This document shows, in pieces, positions 1 to 7,652 of a stretch of 64,000 nucleotides of DNA. Both the position numbers and the translations under genes were made by a program. The stretch covers positions 62,001 to 126,000 of the forward strand of contig JAHIQM010000010.1 of the NCBI GenBank assembly GCA_018902545.1. The letters are read 5' to 3'. The notes under the pieces were generated by a model. That model did not search any database and was not told the origin of the DNA. It saw nothing but the letters and a program-made list of their open reading frames with translations. Position 1 is the stretch's first letter. Every line of letters begins with the position of its first letter. This stretch comes from Pseudomonadota bacterium. Lineage in GTDB: Bacteria; Desulfobacterota; Desulfovibrionia; Desulfovibrionales; Desulfomicrobiaceae.

Positions 1-432
1 GCCCTGGCCGGCCGCGTACATGACATTGCCGCTTTTGCGGTCGATGAGATAGATGTCCTCGAATCCGTTGACGGCGATGTATCCCTTGAGCTGCGAGTCG
101 TACCGGCCGTGAATTCTCTGGTATTCGGCCGAATTCACGGGGTAAGGCTGCGCGGGGTTTTCTTCCCCGAGGACGTTCAGGTCCGTCATGGCCTGCTGGG
201 TCTGTCGCAACCCGGCCATGAGCCTGAGTCCGCTGATGCGCTCGGTCAGGGTTGTCTGCAGTTTGTCGCGTTTGATGGTCTGGATGCTGCCGAGTTGGTC
301 AAAGGCCAGGTCCAGCAGTGCGTTGGAGGCGGAATAGCTGCCGATGAGGGCGACGATGCCCAGGGGAACGATTCCGGTCATGATAAACAGGAACAGAAGC
401 TTGGGCTTCATGCGGATGTTGTCGAAAATCAT
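1..432 (-). CDS. Methyl-accepting chemotaxis protein, N-terminal part (runs off window)
   Basis: The frame is open from an ATG at 432 to the window edge (144 codons), so only the N-terminal part is present. The start follows an AGGGTG ribosome site. Residues about 9-30 form a hydrophobic segment (LLFLFIMTGIVPLGIVALI) preceded by MIFDNIRMKPK, the usual first membrane helix of a chemoreceptor. The following sequence, with ALLDLAFDQL, a long polar helix and IYLIDRKSGNVMYAAGQG, resembles the start of a periplasmic Cache-type sensor of transducers. The signalling domain lies outside the window, so the call rests on the sensor half only; a Cache-bearing kinase or diguanylate cyclase would look similar. 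Confidence 0.7.
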   Translation of the reverse strand, partial: MIFDNIRMKPKLLFLFIMTGIVPLGIVALIGSYSASNALLDLAFDQLGSIQTIKRDKLQTTLTERISGLRLMAGLRQTQQAMTDLNVLGEENPAQPYPVNSAEYQRIHGRYDSQLKGYIAVNGFEDIYLIDRKSGNVMYAAGQG

Positions 433-651
433 GGTTCACCCTGCAGCTATGTGAAAAGATCTGGGCCTGTGGTCGCGAAAAGGGATCCGCGACAAAATAA
501 TTGACTGCTCTTATGTCAAATCGCCGCCAAGGGCAACGCATCCAACGTGCATTTCAGGAACTTTTCCAGGTGCAATGGGTGAACTCCCGTTCCGGGGCTT
601 TCAGCAGTCTGGAGAGATGTAATTCTTGGACAGTCAGACAGAACATGACAA

Positions 652-680
652 GGCGGACCGGAAACGGCCCGCCTTTTTTT
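652..680. terminator. Hairpin between M23 gene and chemoreceptor
   Basis: Stem GGCGG-CCG / CGG-CCGCC with a GAAA loop and one A-C mismatch, 652-673, followed on the + strand by seven T. On the minus strand it lies about 40 bases past the M23 stop and is preceded by the A-run, so it can act for that gene although its minus-side T tract is poor. Confidence 0.55.
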
Positions 681-720
681 CGCGATGAGAACCTTGGCGA
701 GAATGTGCCGGATGGCTGGA

Positions 721-2124
721 TTACTGTACGGAAACTTCAGTCCGGGGCAGGGACGCGGCGCGCACGTGCTCCTCAAGTTGTTCCCGGTAGGCTGCGATTT
801 CGGCCTTGAAGGCGGGCATTTCCTTGGCGGTGATGGGATCGGCCGGAATGCTTTTGAGCTGCAGGGGGTTCATGGGTTTTCCGTTCAGCCGCATCCGGAA
901 GCACAGGTGTGGCCCCGTGGCCAGGCCCGTGCTGCCTACGTGTCCGATGATGATGCCCTGTTTGACTTTGGCACCTTTCTTGGTGCCTTTGGCGAACTTG
1001 CTCATGTGGTTGTAGGTGGTGTCGTAGCCGTTGGCGTGTACGATACGGACGTAATTGCCCTGGGAGTTGTTATACCCTGCCTCGGCGATGGTTCCGTCGG
1101 CCACGGCGCTGATGGGGGTGCCCGTGGGGGCGGCGTAGTCGATGGCCGGGTGGGGACGGCTAAAGCCCAGGATGGGGTGTTTGCGATTCATGGAGAAACC
1201 GGAAGAGATGCGCGAGAAGGGCAGCGGGGCCTTGAGAAACGCCTTGCGCAGGGGGCGGCCGCTTTGGTCATAGTATGCGGTGTTGCCTTTGGAGTCCGTG
1301 AATCTGTAGGCGTAGTAGGTCTGGCCCTGGTTGCTGAAGCTGGCAGCGAACAGCGTGCCGTATCCGGAGAAGGTGCCCTCGCGATATTTTTTTTCGACGA
1401 TGACGTTGAAGTTGTCGCCCGCGCGCAGATCGCGGAAGAAATCGATGTCGTAGGCGAAGACGTTGGCCAGTCGTACCGCGAGATCCTCATTCTCCCCGAT
1501 TTTGAGAACTGATCCGAAGAGGCTGCTTTCGATGACGCCGGTCAAGGTCGACGTTTCGACTTCGTAAGGGATGGGTTCCCGCCGGAATTCGTATCCAGAG
1601 TCGGTCATGGCGACAACAAGGCGTTCGGAGGTGTCGATTTCGTACTCAAGGCCGATGAGGGCGCTGTCGGAATAGATCATCGTCCAGGGCTGGCCTGCCT
1701 TCAGTCTGTCCAGCGGATAGACGTCGCGGATCTCGTCGCAAAGGGAGTAGATGTCCGCGAGGGACAGGTGCCCGTCGAGCAGGGTGGTGGGCGTGTCCCC
1801 GCTTTTGACGGTGTCGGTCATGCGCACGAGTTCCGGCTCGCGCAGCAGGTCGTCCGCGATCTGCTTCGCGCTGACCGGAGGGCAGGCCTGGGCCGGGTCG
1901 TCGATCTGGGCCAGATAATCCTGCGCAGCGTTGTCGCCGGGAATGCTTCGCTCGATGTTCGACTGGGTCTCGTCAGGGGTCATGAAATTAAGGGAGATCG
2001 CCAATCCTGCGATCGCGATACCCAACAAAACCATGGAGGCGAGGGTCACGCGCGTGGACGTGATTTTTCGCCTTGGAGAAAAGAGGTTGGAGCGGCGCTT
2101 TGGGAGTCGTCTGTTTATTGGCAT
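721..2124 (-). CDS. M23-family peptidoglycan endopeptidase, membrane anchored
   Basis: A murein-cleaving metallopeptidase of the MepM/NlpD type, expected in the periplasm. The chosen ATG at 2124 gives 467 residues; an upstream TTG at 2160 is possible. A basic N-terminus is followed by one membrane helix (about 25-48), then a LysM/OapA-like middle region (about 95-240), then the M23 barrel (about 305-435). Zinc-site residues visible are H325 and D329 in HPAIDYAAPTG, and H406 in GPHLC. The place where LytM-type enzymes have the second His of HxH is Cys408 here, a variant seen in some M23 groups. It stands alone between fmdE-like and chemoreceptor genes on the same strand. Confidence 0.88.
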   Translation of the reverse strand: MPINRRLPKRRSNLFSPRRKITSTRVTLASMVLLGIAIAGLAISLNFMTPDETQSNIERSIPGDNAAQDYLAQIDDPAQACPPVSAKQIADDLLREPELVRMTDTVKSGDTPTTLLDGHLSLADIYSLCDEIRDVYPLDRLKAGQPWTMIYSDSALIGLEYEIDTSERLVVAMTDSGYEFRREPIPYEVETSTLTGVIESSLFGSVLKIGENEDLAVRLANVFAYDIDFFRDLRAGDNFNVIVEKKYREGTFSGYGTLFAASFSNQGQTYYAYRFTDSKGNTAYYDQSGRPLRKAFLKAPLPFSRISSGFSMNRKHPILGFSRPHPAIDYAAPTGTPISAVADGTIAEAGYNNSQGNYVRIVHANGYDTTYNHMSKFAKGTKKGAKVKQGIIIGHVGSTGLATGPHLCFRMRLNGKPMNPLQLKSIPADPITAKEMPAFKAEIAAYREQLEEHVRAASLPRTEVSVQ

Positions 2125-2552
2125 GGATCCGATGTCGGTTGAGGTTGGCTTGAGCCGCAATGACGGTTCATTGCAGGCAATGTCCAGGCGTTGGCCTGTT
2201 AAGTCACCCTCTCACGCGGGCAAACACAATCCGTCTTTAGCGGTGTCTAACATATTCTTCAAGCGCGAGTTTGTGGGCGGTCCGATCGGGCTGCGAACGG
2301 GCGAACTCCGCAGGATGGGTCGCCGATCAGCGTTCGGCCCAGATCAGGCGCAGACCAAGGAGCATGAGGATGGCCCCTGCGTCCTTGTGCTGCCAGACCG
2401 AGAAGGACGGGCGCGCAGCGAGCCGGGCATGTCGGTGATGATGTGGAGGCAGCTCTCGTTCGCCCGAATTTCGCAGATGATGCCTACTGGGATAGCGGCC
2501 CCGCCGTCCGGACAGGACAGCGAGGCCGCGTGGTGAGATTCGGGTGGTCCGG
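2125..2552. other. Intergenic stretch
   Basis: About 430 bases between the M23 start and the fmdE-like stop. Apart from the possible exporter tail at 2327-2431 I see no coding signal, no RNA gene and no strong terminator. It should hold the M23 promoter; only a weak candidate (TTGAAG, 17 bases, TAAAGA on the minus strand, about 2242-2272) was seen. Confidence 0.4.
2327..2431 (-). pseudogene. Possible C-terminal remnant of a LysE/RhtB-type exporter
   Basis: The last 34 codons of an open frame read ARLAARPSFS...AGAILMLLGLRLIWAER then stop. The closing GA-LMLLGLRL-ER pattern resembles the last membrane helix of LysE/RhtB amino-acid exporters. Upstream the same frame turns into His/Arg/Pro-rich translation with no family look, and no start with a ribosome site is seen. 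It may be a decayed gene end or chance. Confidence 0.25.
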
Positions 2553-4175
2553 CTACTTGGCGAAGGTACACTTGGGATAGGTGCAGGTGTTGCACTGCAG
2601 GCACAGCCCCCCCTCGGCCATGCGGGCCAGGTCGCGACGGGTGATGGGCACGCCGGCCAGCAGACGGGGCAGGAGCACGTCGAGGCTGGTGGTCTTGAAG
2701 AAGAGTGCGCAGGCGGGCACGCCCATGACCTGGGCGCTTCCGATGCGGCCGACAAGGGTCATGGCCCCGGGCAGGATGGGCGTGCCGTAAAGGGCGTCGG
2801 TAAGGCCGGCGTCCACAAGGCCCGCCCGGGTCACGTCGTCGGGATCCACGGACAGTCCGGCCGTGGTCACGATGAGGTCCGCGCCAAGGTCCAGCAATTT
2901 TTTCACGCCGCCTGAAATGGCCAGTCGTTCGTCAGGGGCGAACTCCACGCCGATGACCGATGAGCCCAGGGCCTCGGACTTGGCGCGGATGATGGGCGCG
3001 AATCTGTCCTCGATCAGGCCCTGGAAGACCTCCGTGCCGGTGACCAGTACGCCGACCTTGGCTTGGCGCAGGGGGGCGATGGACAAGAGCGGATCCTCGC
3101 CCAGGGCGGCCAGGGCCTGGCTGAAGTTCTTGCGCGTCAGGAAGAGGGGAATGGCGCGGGTACCGCCCACCAGCCTGCCCTCTTCCACCAAGGCGCAGTG
3201 CTGGCGCGTGGCGCACATGACATTGGGCGTCAGATTGAAGCGTTCCAGAGCTTCAAGATCGACCAGCAGCAGCCCGGACCGGGCCGCGCGGAAGTCGATC
3301 TTGCCTTCGCGGGGCGCTCCCGAACACGCGATGCCCTCTCCGGACATGCGCGCGGCAAAGCTCAAGGCCGCGTCGTTCTCGTGAATGAACTCACCTTCGG
3401 GCAGGCTTTCGTCCTGTACGTAGACGGTGTTGCGGCCCATCTGCTGCAGGCGGCACACATCGCCGGCCGTGATGGTCTGGCCGGCCAAAAACTCCGCGTC
3501 CTTGCTTTTCCCCGGCTCGATGCGGGTCATGTCGTGCAGGGCCTTGCGACCCACGGCCTCGGCCACGGGCACGCGTTTGGGCACACACTCTTCGACTTCA
3601 GCGGAGCGGGCGTGCTCGTAGGGGGCCTCACCCTGGCAACCGCGGCAGATGGCTCCGTCGCTGACCGGATAGGCTTCGCGGCAGACCGGGCAGGCCTCGA
3701 TGCGGGTCATGTGACTGTGGCCGAGCAGGCGTTTCTGGACCGTGACTCTCTCCAGGCGCAGGATGGTGTCCCCGGCGGTCTCGATCTCGTGGAACAGTTT
3801 CTCCGTGTCCTGGTCTTTCTTGGGTACGAGTTTTAAAAACCAGCCCTGAATCTCGGGCCAGTCTTTGAGTTTGTCCAGGTCCACGCTGACGCGCACACCC
3901 TCGCCGGTGTACTTGTCGAACAGGGACACGGCGTAGCGGCCAAGTTTTATAATCTTCATCCAGCCGTTGCCGATGCTGCACAGGGTCAGAAGCTGCACCG
4001 CATCGGGCAGGCACTTCTTGCTCTCGACCACGGCCTCGAAAAGGATGCCTGGAGGCAGGGCGGCCTTGGCCATCTCGACCATGTATCCGCCGATCAAGAG
4101 GCCGGGAGCGGGATAGCCATGGAACTCGGCGGCCTTGTCCTTGAATTCCTGAAACGTGTAGGATCCGATATTCAT
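2553..4175 (-). CDS. FmdE domain fused to a molybdopterin-binding (MoCF/MoeA-like) domain
   Basis: A 540-residue protein with an FmdE domain (about 1-150; Cys55 and Cys66), a zinc-ribbon-like CPVC...CRGC (Cys162, 165, 177, 180), a linker, and a molybdenum-cofactor-binding fold (about 370-515; VLVTGTEV and TTAGLSVDPDDVT). It ends in a Cys cluster CLQCNTC-4-C (525, 528, 531, 536) that could hold metal. The start is the ATG at 4175, placed after GAGG; the frame extends upstream without a good site. FmdE proteins accompany formylmethanofuran or formate dehydrogenases in methanogens and sulfate reducers, so a role in handling molybdenum or tungsten cofactor is inferred. No dehydrogenase gene is in the window. 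Confidence 0.8.
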   Translation of the reverse strand: MNIGSYTFQEFKDKAAEFHGYPAPGLLIGGYMVEMAKAALPPGILFEAVVESKKCLPDAVQLLTLCSIGNGWMKIIKLGRYAVSLFDKYTGEGVRVSVDLDKLKDWPEIQGWFLKLVPKKDQDTEKLFHEIETAGDTILRLERVTVQKRLLGHSHMTRIEACPVCREAYPVSDGAICRGCQGEAPYEHARSAEVEECVPKRVPVAEAVGRKALHDMTRIEPGKSKDAEFLAGQTITAGDVCRLQQMGRNTVYVQDESLPEGEFIHENDAALSFAARMSGEGIACSGAPREGKIDFRAARSGLLLVDLEALERFNLTPNVMCATRQHCALVEEGRLVGGTRAIPLFLTRKNFSQALAALGEDPLLSIAPLRQAKVGVLVTGTEVFQGLIEDRFAPIIRAKSEALGSSVIGVEFAPDERLAISGGVKKLLDLGADLIVTTAGLSVDPDDVTRAGLVDAGLTDALYGTPILPGAMTLVGRIGSAQVMGVPACALFFKTTSLDVLLPRLLAGVPITRRDLARMAEGGLCLQCNTCTYPKCTFAK

Positions 4176-4268
4176 GTACGCCTCGCGAGGAAAAGATTGG
4201 TAGCTGACGGGGATGGAGTAACAGCGGGAGGGCAAAAAGAGAAGTTTGTGAAAAAGTTGGATAATGCG

Positions 4269-4298
4269 CAAAAAAGCCGATCCTCGGGAATCGGCTTT
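4269..4298 (-). terminator. Terminator after tandem Usp
   Basis: Nine-base-pair stem AAAGCCGAT / ATCGGCTTT with an 8-base loop, then a T-rich run on the minus strand, 17 bases past the Usp stop. Confidence 0.8.
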
Positions 4299-4314
4299 GC
4301 CATGACTGTTTTTT

Positions 4315-5178
4315 CTAACGCATGAGCAGGGTCGGAATTCTTGCGGAGCGCAGCAGGTCTGATGTTTTACTCCCGAAAAACAGGTTTCGCAGTGGGGAAT
4401 GACTGTAGGCGCCCATAATCAGCATATCGATGTCCTGATCACGCACGTATTTGGCGATGATGCATTCCGCATCACCTGGAATAAAGGCGTCGATCACTTC
4501 AAACAGTGCTGATTCCAGCGTCATCTTGGCCCATTCCAGCTGCTTCGCCGCGTTTTGTCCTCCCTTGCCGGACATGACCAGGTGTATCGGCAGGCCTTTA
4601 AACAAGGGGCTGGACGCGACCATCTCCACGCCTTTTCGGGTCACGATCCCCCCGTCGAAAGCGATCATGACCCGGTGAGGTTCCGTGAAGCTCGCGGTGA
4701 CGGTCAGAATGGGCTTGCGCAGGGCGCGAACCACGCTCTCCAGATTTCGTCCCAGGTCGCGCTGAGTGGTCTCTGCCGACTCTCCGCGACGGCCAAGCAC
4801 GAAAAGGCGCACGTCCTTTTCCTGCTCCACCAAGGTGTCTTCCAACACCCCGGCGCGCAGGCGCACATCGGGTGACTTTACCCCGGCGGCAATAGCGCGC
4901 TCCCGCAAACGGTTGAGGAAGACGCGGCCTCGTTCGCGGGCGTCTTTGCTGCGAGCCTCGTCCTGATCCACGAGTTCGTTCATGAGCGTTTCCTGCGCAT
5001 CAATGCCGATGGCTCCGCTATGATCAGTGCCTGTCGCCACCATCGGGTTGCGGTCGATGATGTGCAGCAACTCCAGCGGGGCCGACATTCTTTTTGCAGC
5101 CCAGGATGCGTATTCGACCACGTGCTCCGCGTATTGCGATTGATCGACACAGGCCAATATACGTTGTTCATTGTTCAT
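4315..5178 (-). CDS. Universal stress protein, tandem UspA domains
   Basis: 287 residues with two UspA folds (about 1-150 and 155-287). Each starts with a hydrophobic strand (RILACVDQS; HRVMIAFDG) and ends with LFVLGRRGE or LIMGAYSHSPLRNLFFGS. The second has the G-2-xG-9-S pattern typical of ATP-binding Usps; the first is more divergent. ATG at 5178 is preferred over the GTG just before because AGGAGA lies at better distance. It starts 14 bases after the SulP stop, so the two are an operon. Usps next to transporters are often thought to tune them; that is inference here. Confidence 0.9.
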   Translation of the reverse strand: MNNEQRILACVDQSQYAEHVVEYASWAAKRMSAPLELLHIIDRNPMVATGTDHSGAIGIDAQETLMNELVDQDEARSKDARERGRVFLNRLRERAIAAGVKSPDVRLRAGVLEDTLVEQEKDVRLFVLGRRGESAETTQRDLGRNLESVVRALRKPILTVTASFTEPHRVMIAFDGGIVTRKGVEMVASSPLFKGLPIHLVMSGKGGQNAAKQLEWAKMTLESALFEVIDAFIPGDAECIIAKYVRDQDIDMLIMGAYSHSPLRNLFFGSKTSDLLRSARIPTLLMR

Positions 5179-5192
5179 CACTGATTCTCCTC

Positions 5193-6668
5193 TTAATGGC
5201 CCATCATTTGTTCGATGGCATCGGGCTTGTCATGGAGCGCGAAGCGATCGATGAGCGTGGCGCTGGCCTTATTGAGACCGACGACTTCCACTTCGGTTCC
5301 CTCGCGACGAAATTTGAGGACAACCTTGTCCAGGGCATTGACGGCGGTGATGTCCCAGAAATGGGCGCGGCTGACATCAATGCGCACTTTTTCAATGACC
5401 TCTTTGAAATCAAAAGAGCCAATAAAGCGCCCTGCCGAAGCAAAAAACACCTGCCCGACCACACGATAAGAGCGCATCCGGCCTTCGTCTTCCGACTTCC
5501 ATCCGACATGCAGCAGCATCCCGACCTTGTGGGCGAAAAAGAAGCCGGACAAGAGCACTCCGACAAGCACCCCTTTGGCAAGGTCATGGGTGGCGACCAC
5601 CACGACCACTGTCGCGAGCATGACCGCGCTGGAACATTTCGGATGTTCTCTCAGGTTTCTGATAGAAGACCAGCTGAATGTGCCGATGGCGACCATGATC
5701 ATGACCGCGACCAGCGCCGCCATGGGGATCATGGCCACCCAGTCGCCAATAAATACCACCATCAAGAGCAGGAACACGCCTGCGGCAAGGGTTGAGAGTC
5801 GCCCGCGGCCGCCTGACTTGATGTTGATTACTGACTGGCCGATCATGGCGCATCCAGCCATGCCACCCAGAAACCCCGAAGCGATATTGGCGATGCCCTG
5901 GCCGACGCACTCACGATTTTTGTTGCTGCCAGAGTCGGTGAGGTCATCGATGATGGAGGCCGTCATCAAGGATTCAAGAAGACCAACCACGGCCAGCGTT
6001 GTGGACACGGGCAGAATGATGCGCAGGGTGTCCCAGTTCAAGGGTACCTCTGGCAGCAGGAAGATCGGAAGGCTGTCTGGCAGTTGCCCCATGTCTCCGA
6101 CTGTCCGGATATCTAGGTCAAGGGCGATGGCGGCCGCCGTCAAGACGACAATGGCCACAAGCGGCGAAGGGACTGCTTTGGTGATGTACGGGAAGAGGTA
6201 GATTATGGCCAGACCGGCGGCTACCATCGGGTAGACCACCGGGTTCACGCCGATCAGTTCGGGCAACTGGGCCATGAAGATTAGAATAGCCAGGGCGTTG
6301 ACAAAGCCGGTGATGACCGAGCGTGATACGAAGCGCATCAGTACCCCCAGGCGAAACGCTCCGGCGAGGATCTGCAATACTCCTGTCAGTATTGTCGCAG
6401 CCAGTAGATATTGGAGGCCATGCTCCCTGACCAGGGTGACCATCAGAAGCGCCATCGCTCCCGTGGCGGCCGAGACCATCCCTGGCCGTCCGCCGGTGAA
6501 GGCAATGACTGCCGCGATGCAAAACGAGGCATAAAGGCCGACTTTGGGGTCCACGCCCGCGATGATCGAAAATGCGATGGCCTCCGGGATGAGCGCCAGC
6601 GCGACCACGACGCCTGCGAGCAGGTCCTTTTGAATATTGGAAAGCCAATTCAAGTGTAAAGATTTCAT
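5193..6668 (-). CDS. SulP-family inorganic anion permease with STAS domain
   Basis: 491 residues. About ten to twelve hydrophobic helices fill residues 15-380, beginning with the family signature [25 protein letters not shown]-terminal STAS domain follows (about 395-485; [28 protein letters not shown]). SulP proteins move sulfate, bicarbonate or other anions across the inner membrane. Sulfate uptake would suit a sulfate reducer, but substrate cannot be read from sequence. The start has no obvious Shine-Dalgarno site. First gene of a SulP-Usp operon. Confidence 0.9.
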   Translation of the reverse strand: MKSLHLNWLSNIQKDLLAGVVVALALIPEAIAFSIIAGVDPKVGLYASFCIAAVIAFTGGRPGMVSAATGAMALLMVTLVREHGLQYLLAATILTGVLQILAGAFRLGVLMRFVSRSVITGFVNALAILIFMAQLPELIGVNPVVYPMVAAGLAIIYLFPYITKAVPSPLVAIVVLTAAAIALDLDIRTVGDMGQLPDSLPIFLLPEVPLNWDTLRIILPVSTTLAVVGLLESLMTASIIDDLTDSGSNKNRECVGQGIANIASGFLGGMAGCAMIGQSVINIKSGGRGRLSTLAAGVFLLLMVVFIGDWVAMIPMAALVAVMIMVAIGTFSWSSIRNLREHPKCSSAVMLATVVVVVATHDLAKGVLVGVLLSGFFFAHKVGMLLHVGWKSEDEGRMRSYRVVGQVFFASAGRFIGSFDFKEVIEKVRIDVSRAHFWDITAVNALDKVVLKFRREGTEVEVVGLNKASATLIDRFALHDKPDAIEQMMGH

Positions 6669-7260
6669 GTGTACCGTTATGTTTGCGCAGCCAGGGCGGC
6701 GATTTTGATGTGAGGCGCATGTCAGATACGCCCTCTCCCATAAAATTCAGGAAAAGAAGCGGGATAGTTTAGAGGAAATACTTAAGCAATTGATGCAAAG
6801 TAAGAACAAGTGATGTGTGTTCAGAGTACGACAGCTGCGGACTTACAAGAGTGAAACTCCAACGGTCTTGTGGTTATCAGGATGATTTCGCCAATTTTTA
6901 TCGCGGCTTGATAAGAGTTGCGTGTTTTCAACGAAAGAACGCATCCGGTACAAGCCGTTTTTCCTTCGTGTTGTCAAATCAGTTCACGATGGTCGCAACG
7001 AAAGGATGAAAAGAGATCGCGTGGGCAAATTTCAGGCTGAAAGCGCTTGGACCGTAAGACCAGGAAGGACCGGTAAGTCAGGGAAGAAGCTTGCAGAGGT
7101 ACATCCACCAATTCAAAATCGACAACGCGAGGAACAAACTAAAAGGGTTTATCCGAGAATTTGAGCGCTATAGTGTGTTAGGCAAAAAGCCGCCCGGTCC
7201 AATTGTCCGTATTTTTATCGTTTAAGGGGGTTAGCCGAAAAAAGGGGCACAGAAGCGGGC
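6669..7260. other. Long intergenic region, no recognised gene
   Basis: About 590 bases, visibly more AT-rich than the flanks, between the SulP start and the tRNA pair. One + strand frame runs from 6815 to about 7220 with only two stops (at 7007 and about 7062), but its translation matches no family I know and has no good ribosome site. I see no transposase, integrase or structured RNA. It may hold the SulP promoter and a decayed gene. Confidence 0.4.
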
Positions 7261-7289
7261 AAAAAAAAGCCGATCCCTAAGACCGGCTT
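7261..7289 (-). terminator. Terminator of the tRNA operon
   Basis: Stem AAGCCG / CGGCTT around an 11-base loop, then eight T on the minus strand, directly past the tRNA-Thr 3' end. Confidence 0.85.
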
Positions 7290-7295
7290 ATAATC

Positions 7296-7371
7296 TGGAG
7301 CCCACAAGCAGGATTGAACTGCTGACCTCGTCCTTACCAAGGACGCACTCTACCGACTGAGCTATGTGGGC
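7296..7371 (-). tRNA. tRNA-Thr (anticodon GGT)
   Basis: 76 bases including an encoded CCA. Acceptor stem GCCCACA / TGTGGGC pairs perfectly; the anticodon arm is CGTCC-TTGGTAA-GGACG, giving GGT; the T arm has AGCAG-TTCAATC-CTGCT. It lies 8 bases downstream of tRNA-Pro and shares its transcript and terminator. Confidence 0.97.
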
Positions 7372-7379
7372 ATTTCGTG

Positions 7380-7456
<77 letters not shown>

Positions 7457-7597
7457 ACACGAGAAAACGCTTCTAGGTAGACCCTTGGGCTTTGTCAAAC
7501 ACTTTTTTGATTTTGGTTCAAAGCTGTGTGGCAAGTTTTGGGATTGTTCGATTTTTTGGCCCGGAAGTTGTGGCGCCTAGCCCCGGAGGGGGAAGTG

Positions 7598-7645
7598 CGC
7601 GTGGGAAGGAAATCAGGCTTCTTCGCCTGATTTCCTTCCCACGCG
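7598..7645. repeat. Perfect 21-bp inverted repeat after chemoreceptor gene
   Basis: Arms 7598-7618 and 7625-7645 are exact reverse complements around the 6-base loop TTCTTC. It begins 8 bases past the chemoreceptor stop. There is no T run on the minus side, so it is not a standard intrinsic terminator; it may stop transcription with help or protect the mRNA end. Confidence 0.85.
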
Positions 7646-7652
7646 GGCATTT

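Noticed and set aside
6815-7164. Two short + strand frames (64 and 80 codons) in the AT-rich gap
   Set aside because: No good ribosome sites, no known family, and overlapping frames; kept only as a note on the region.
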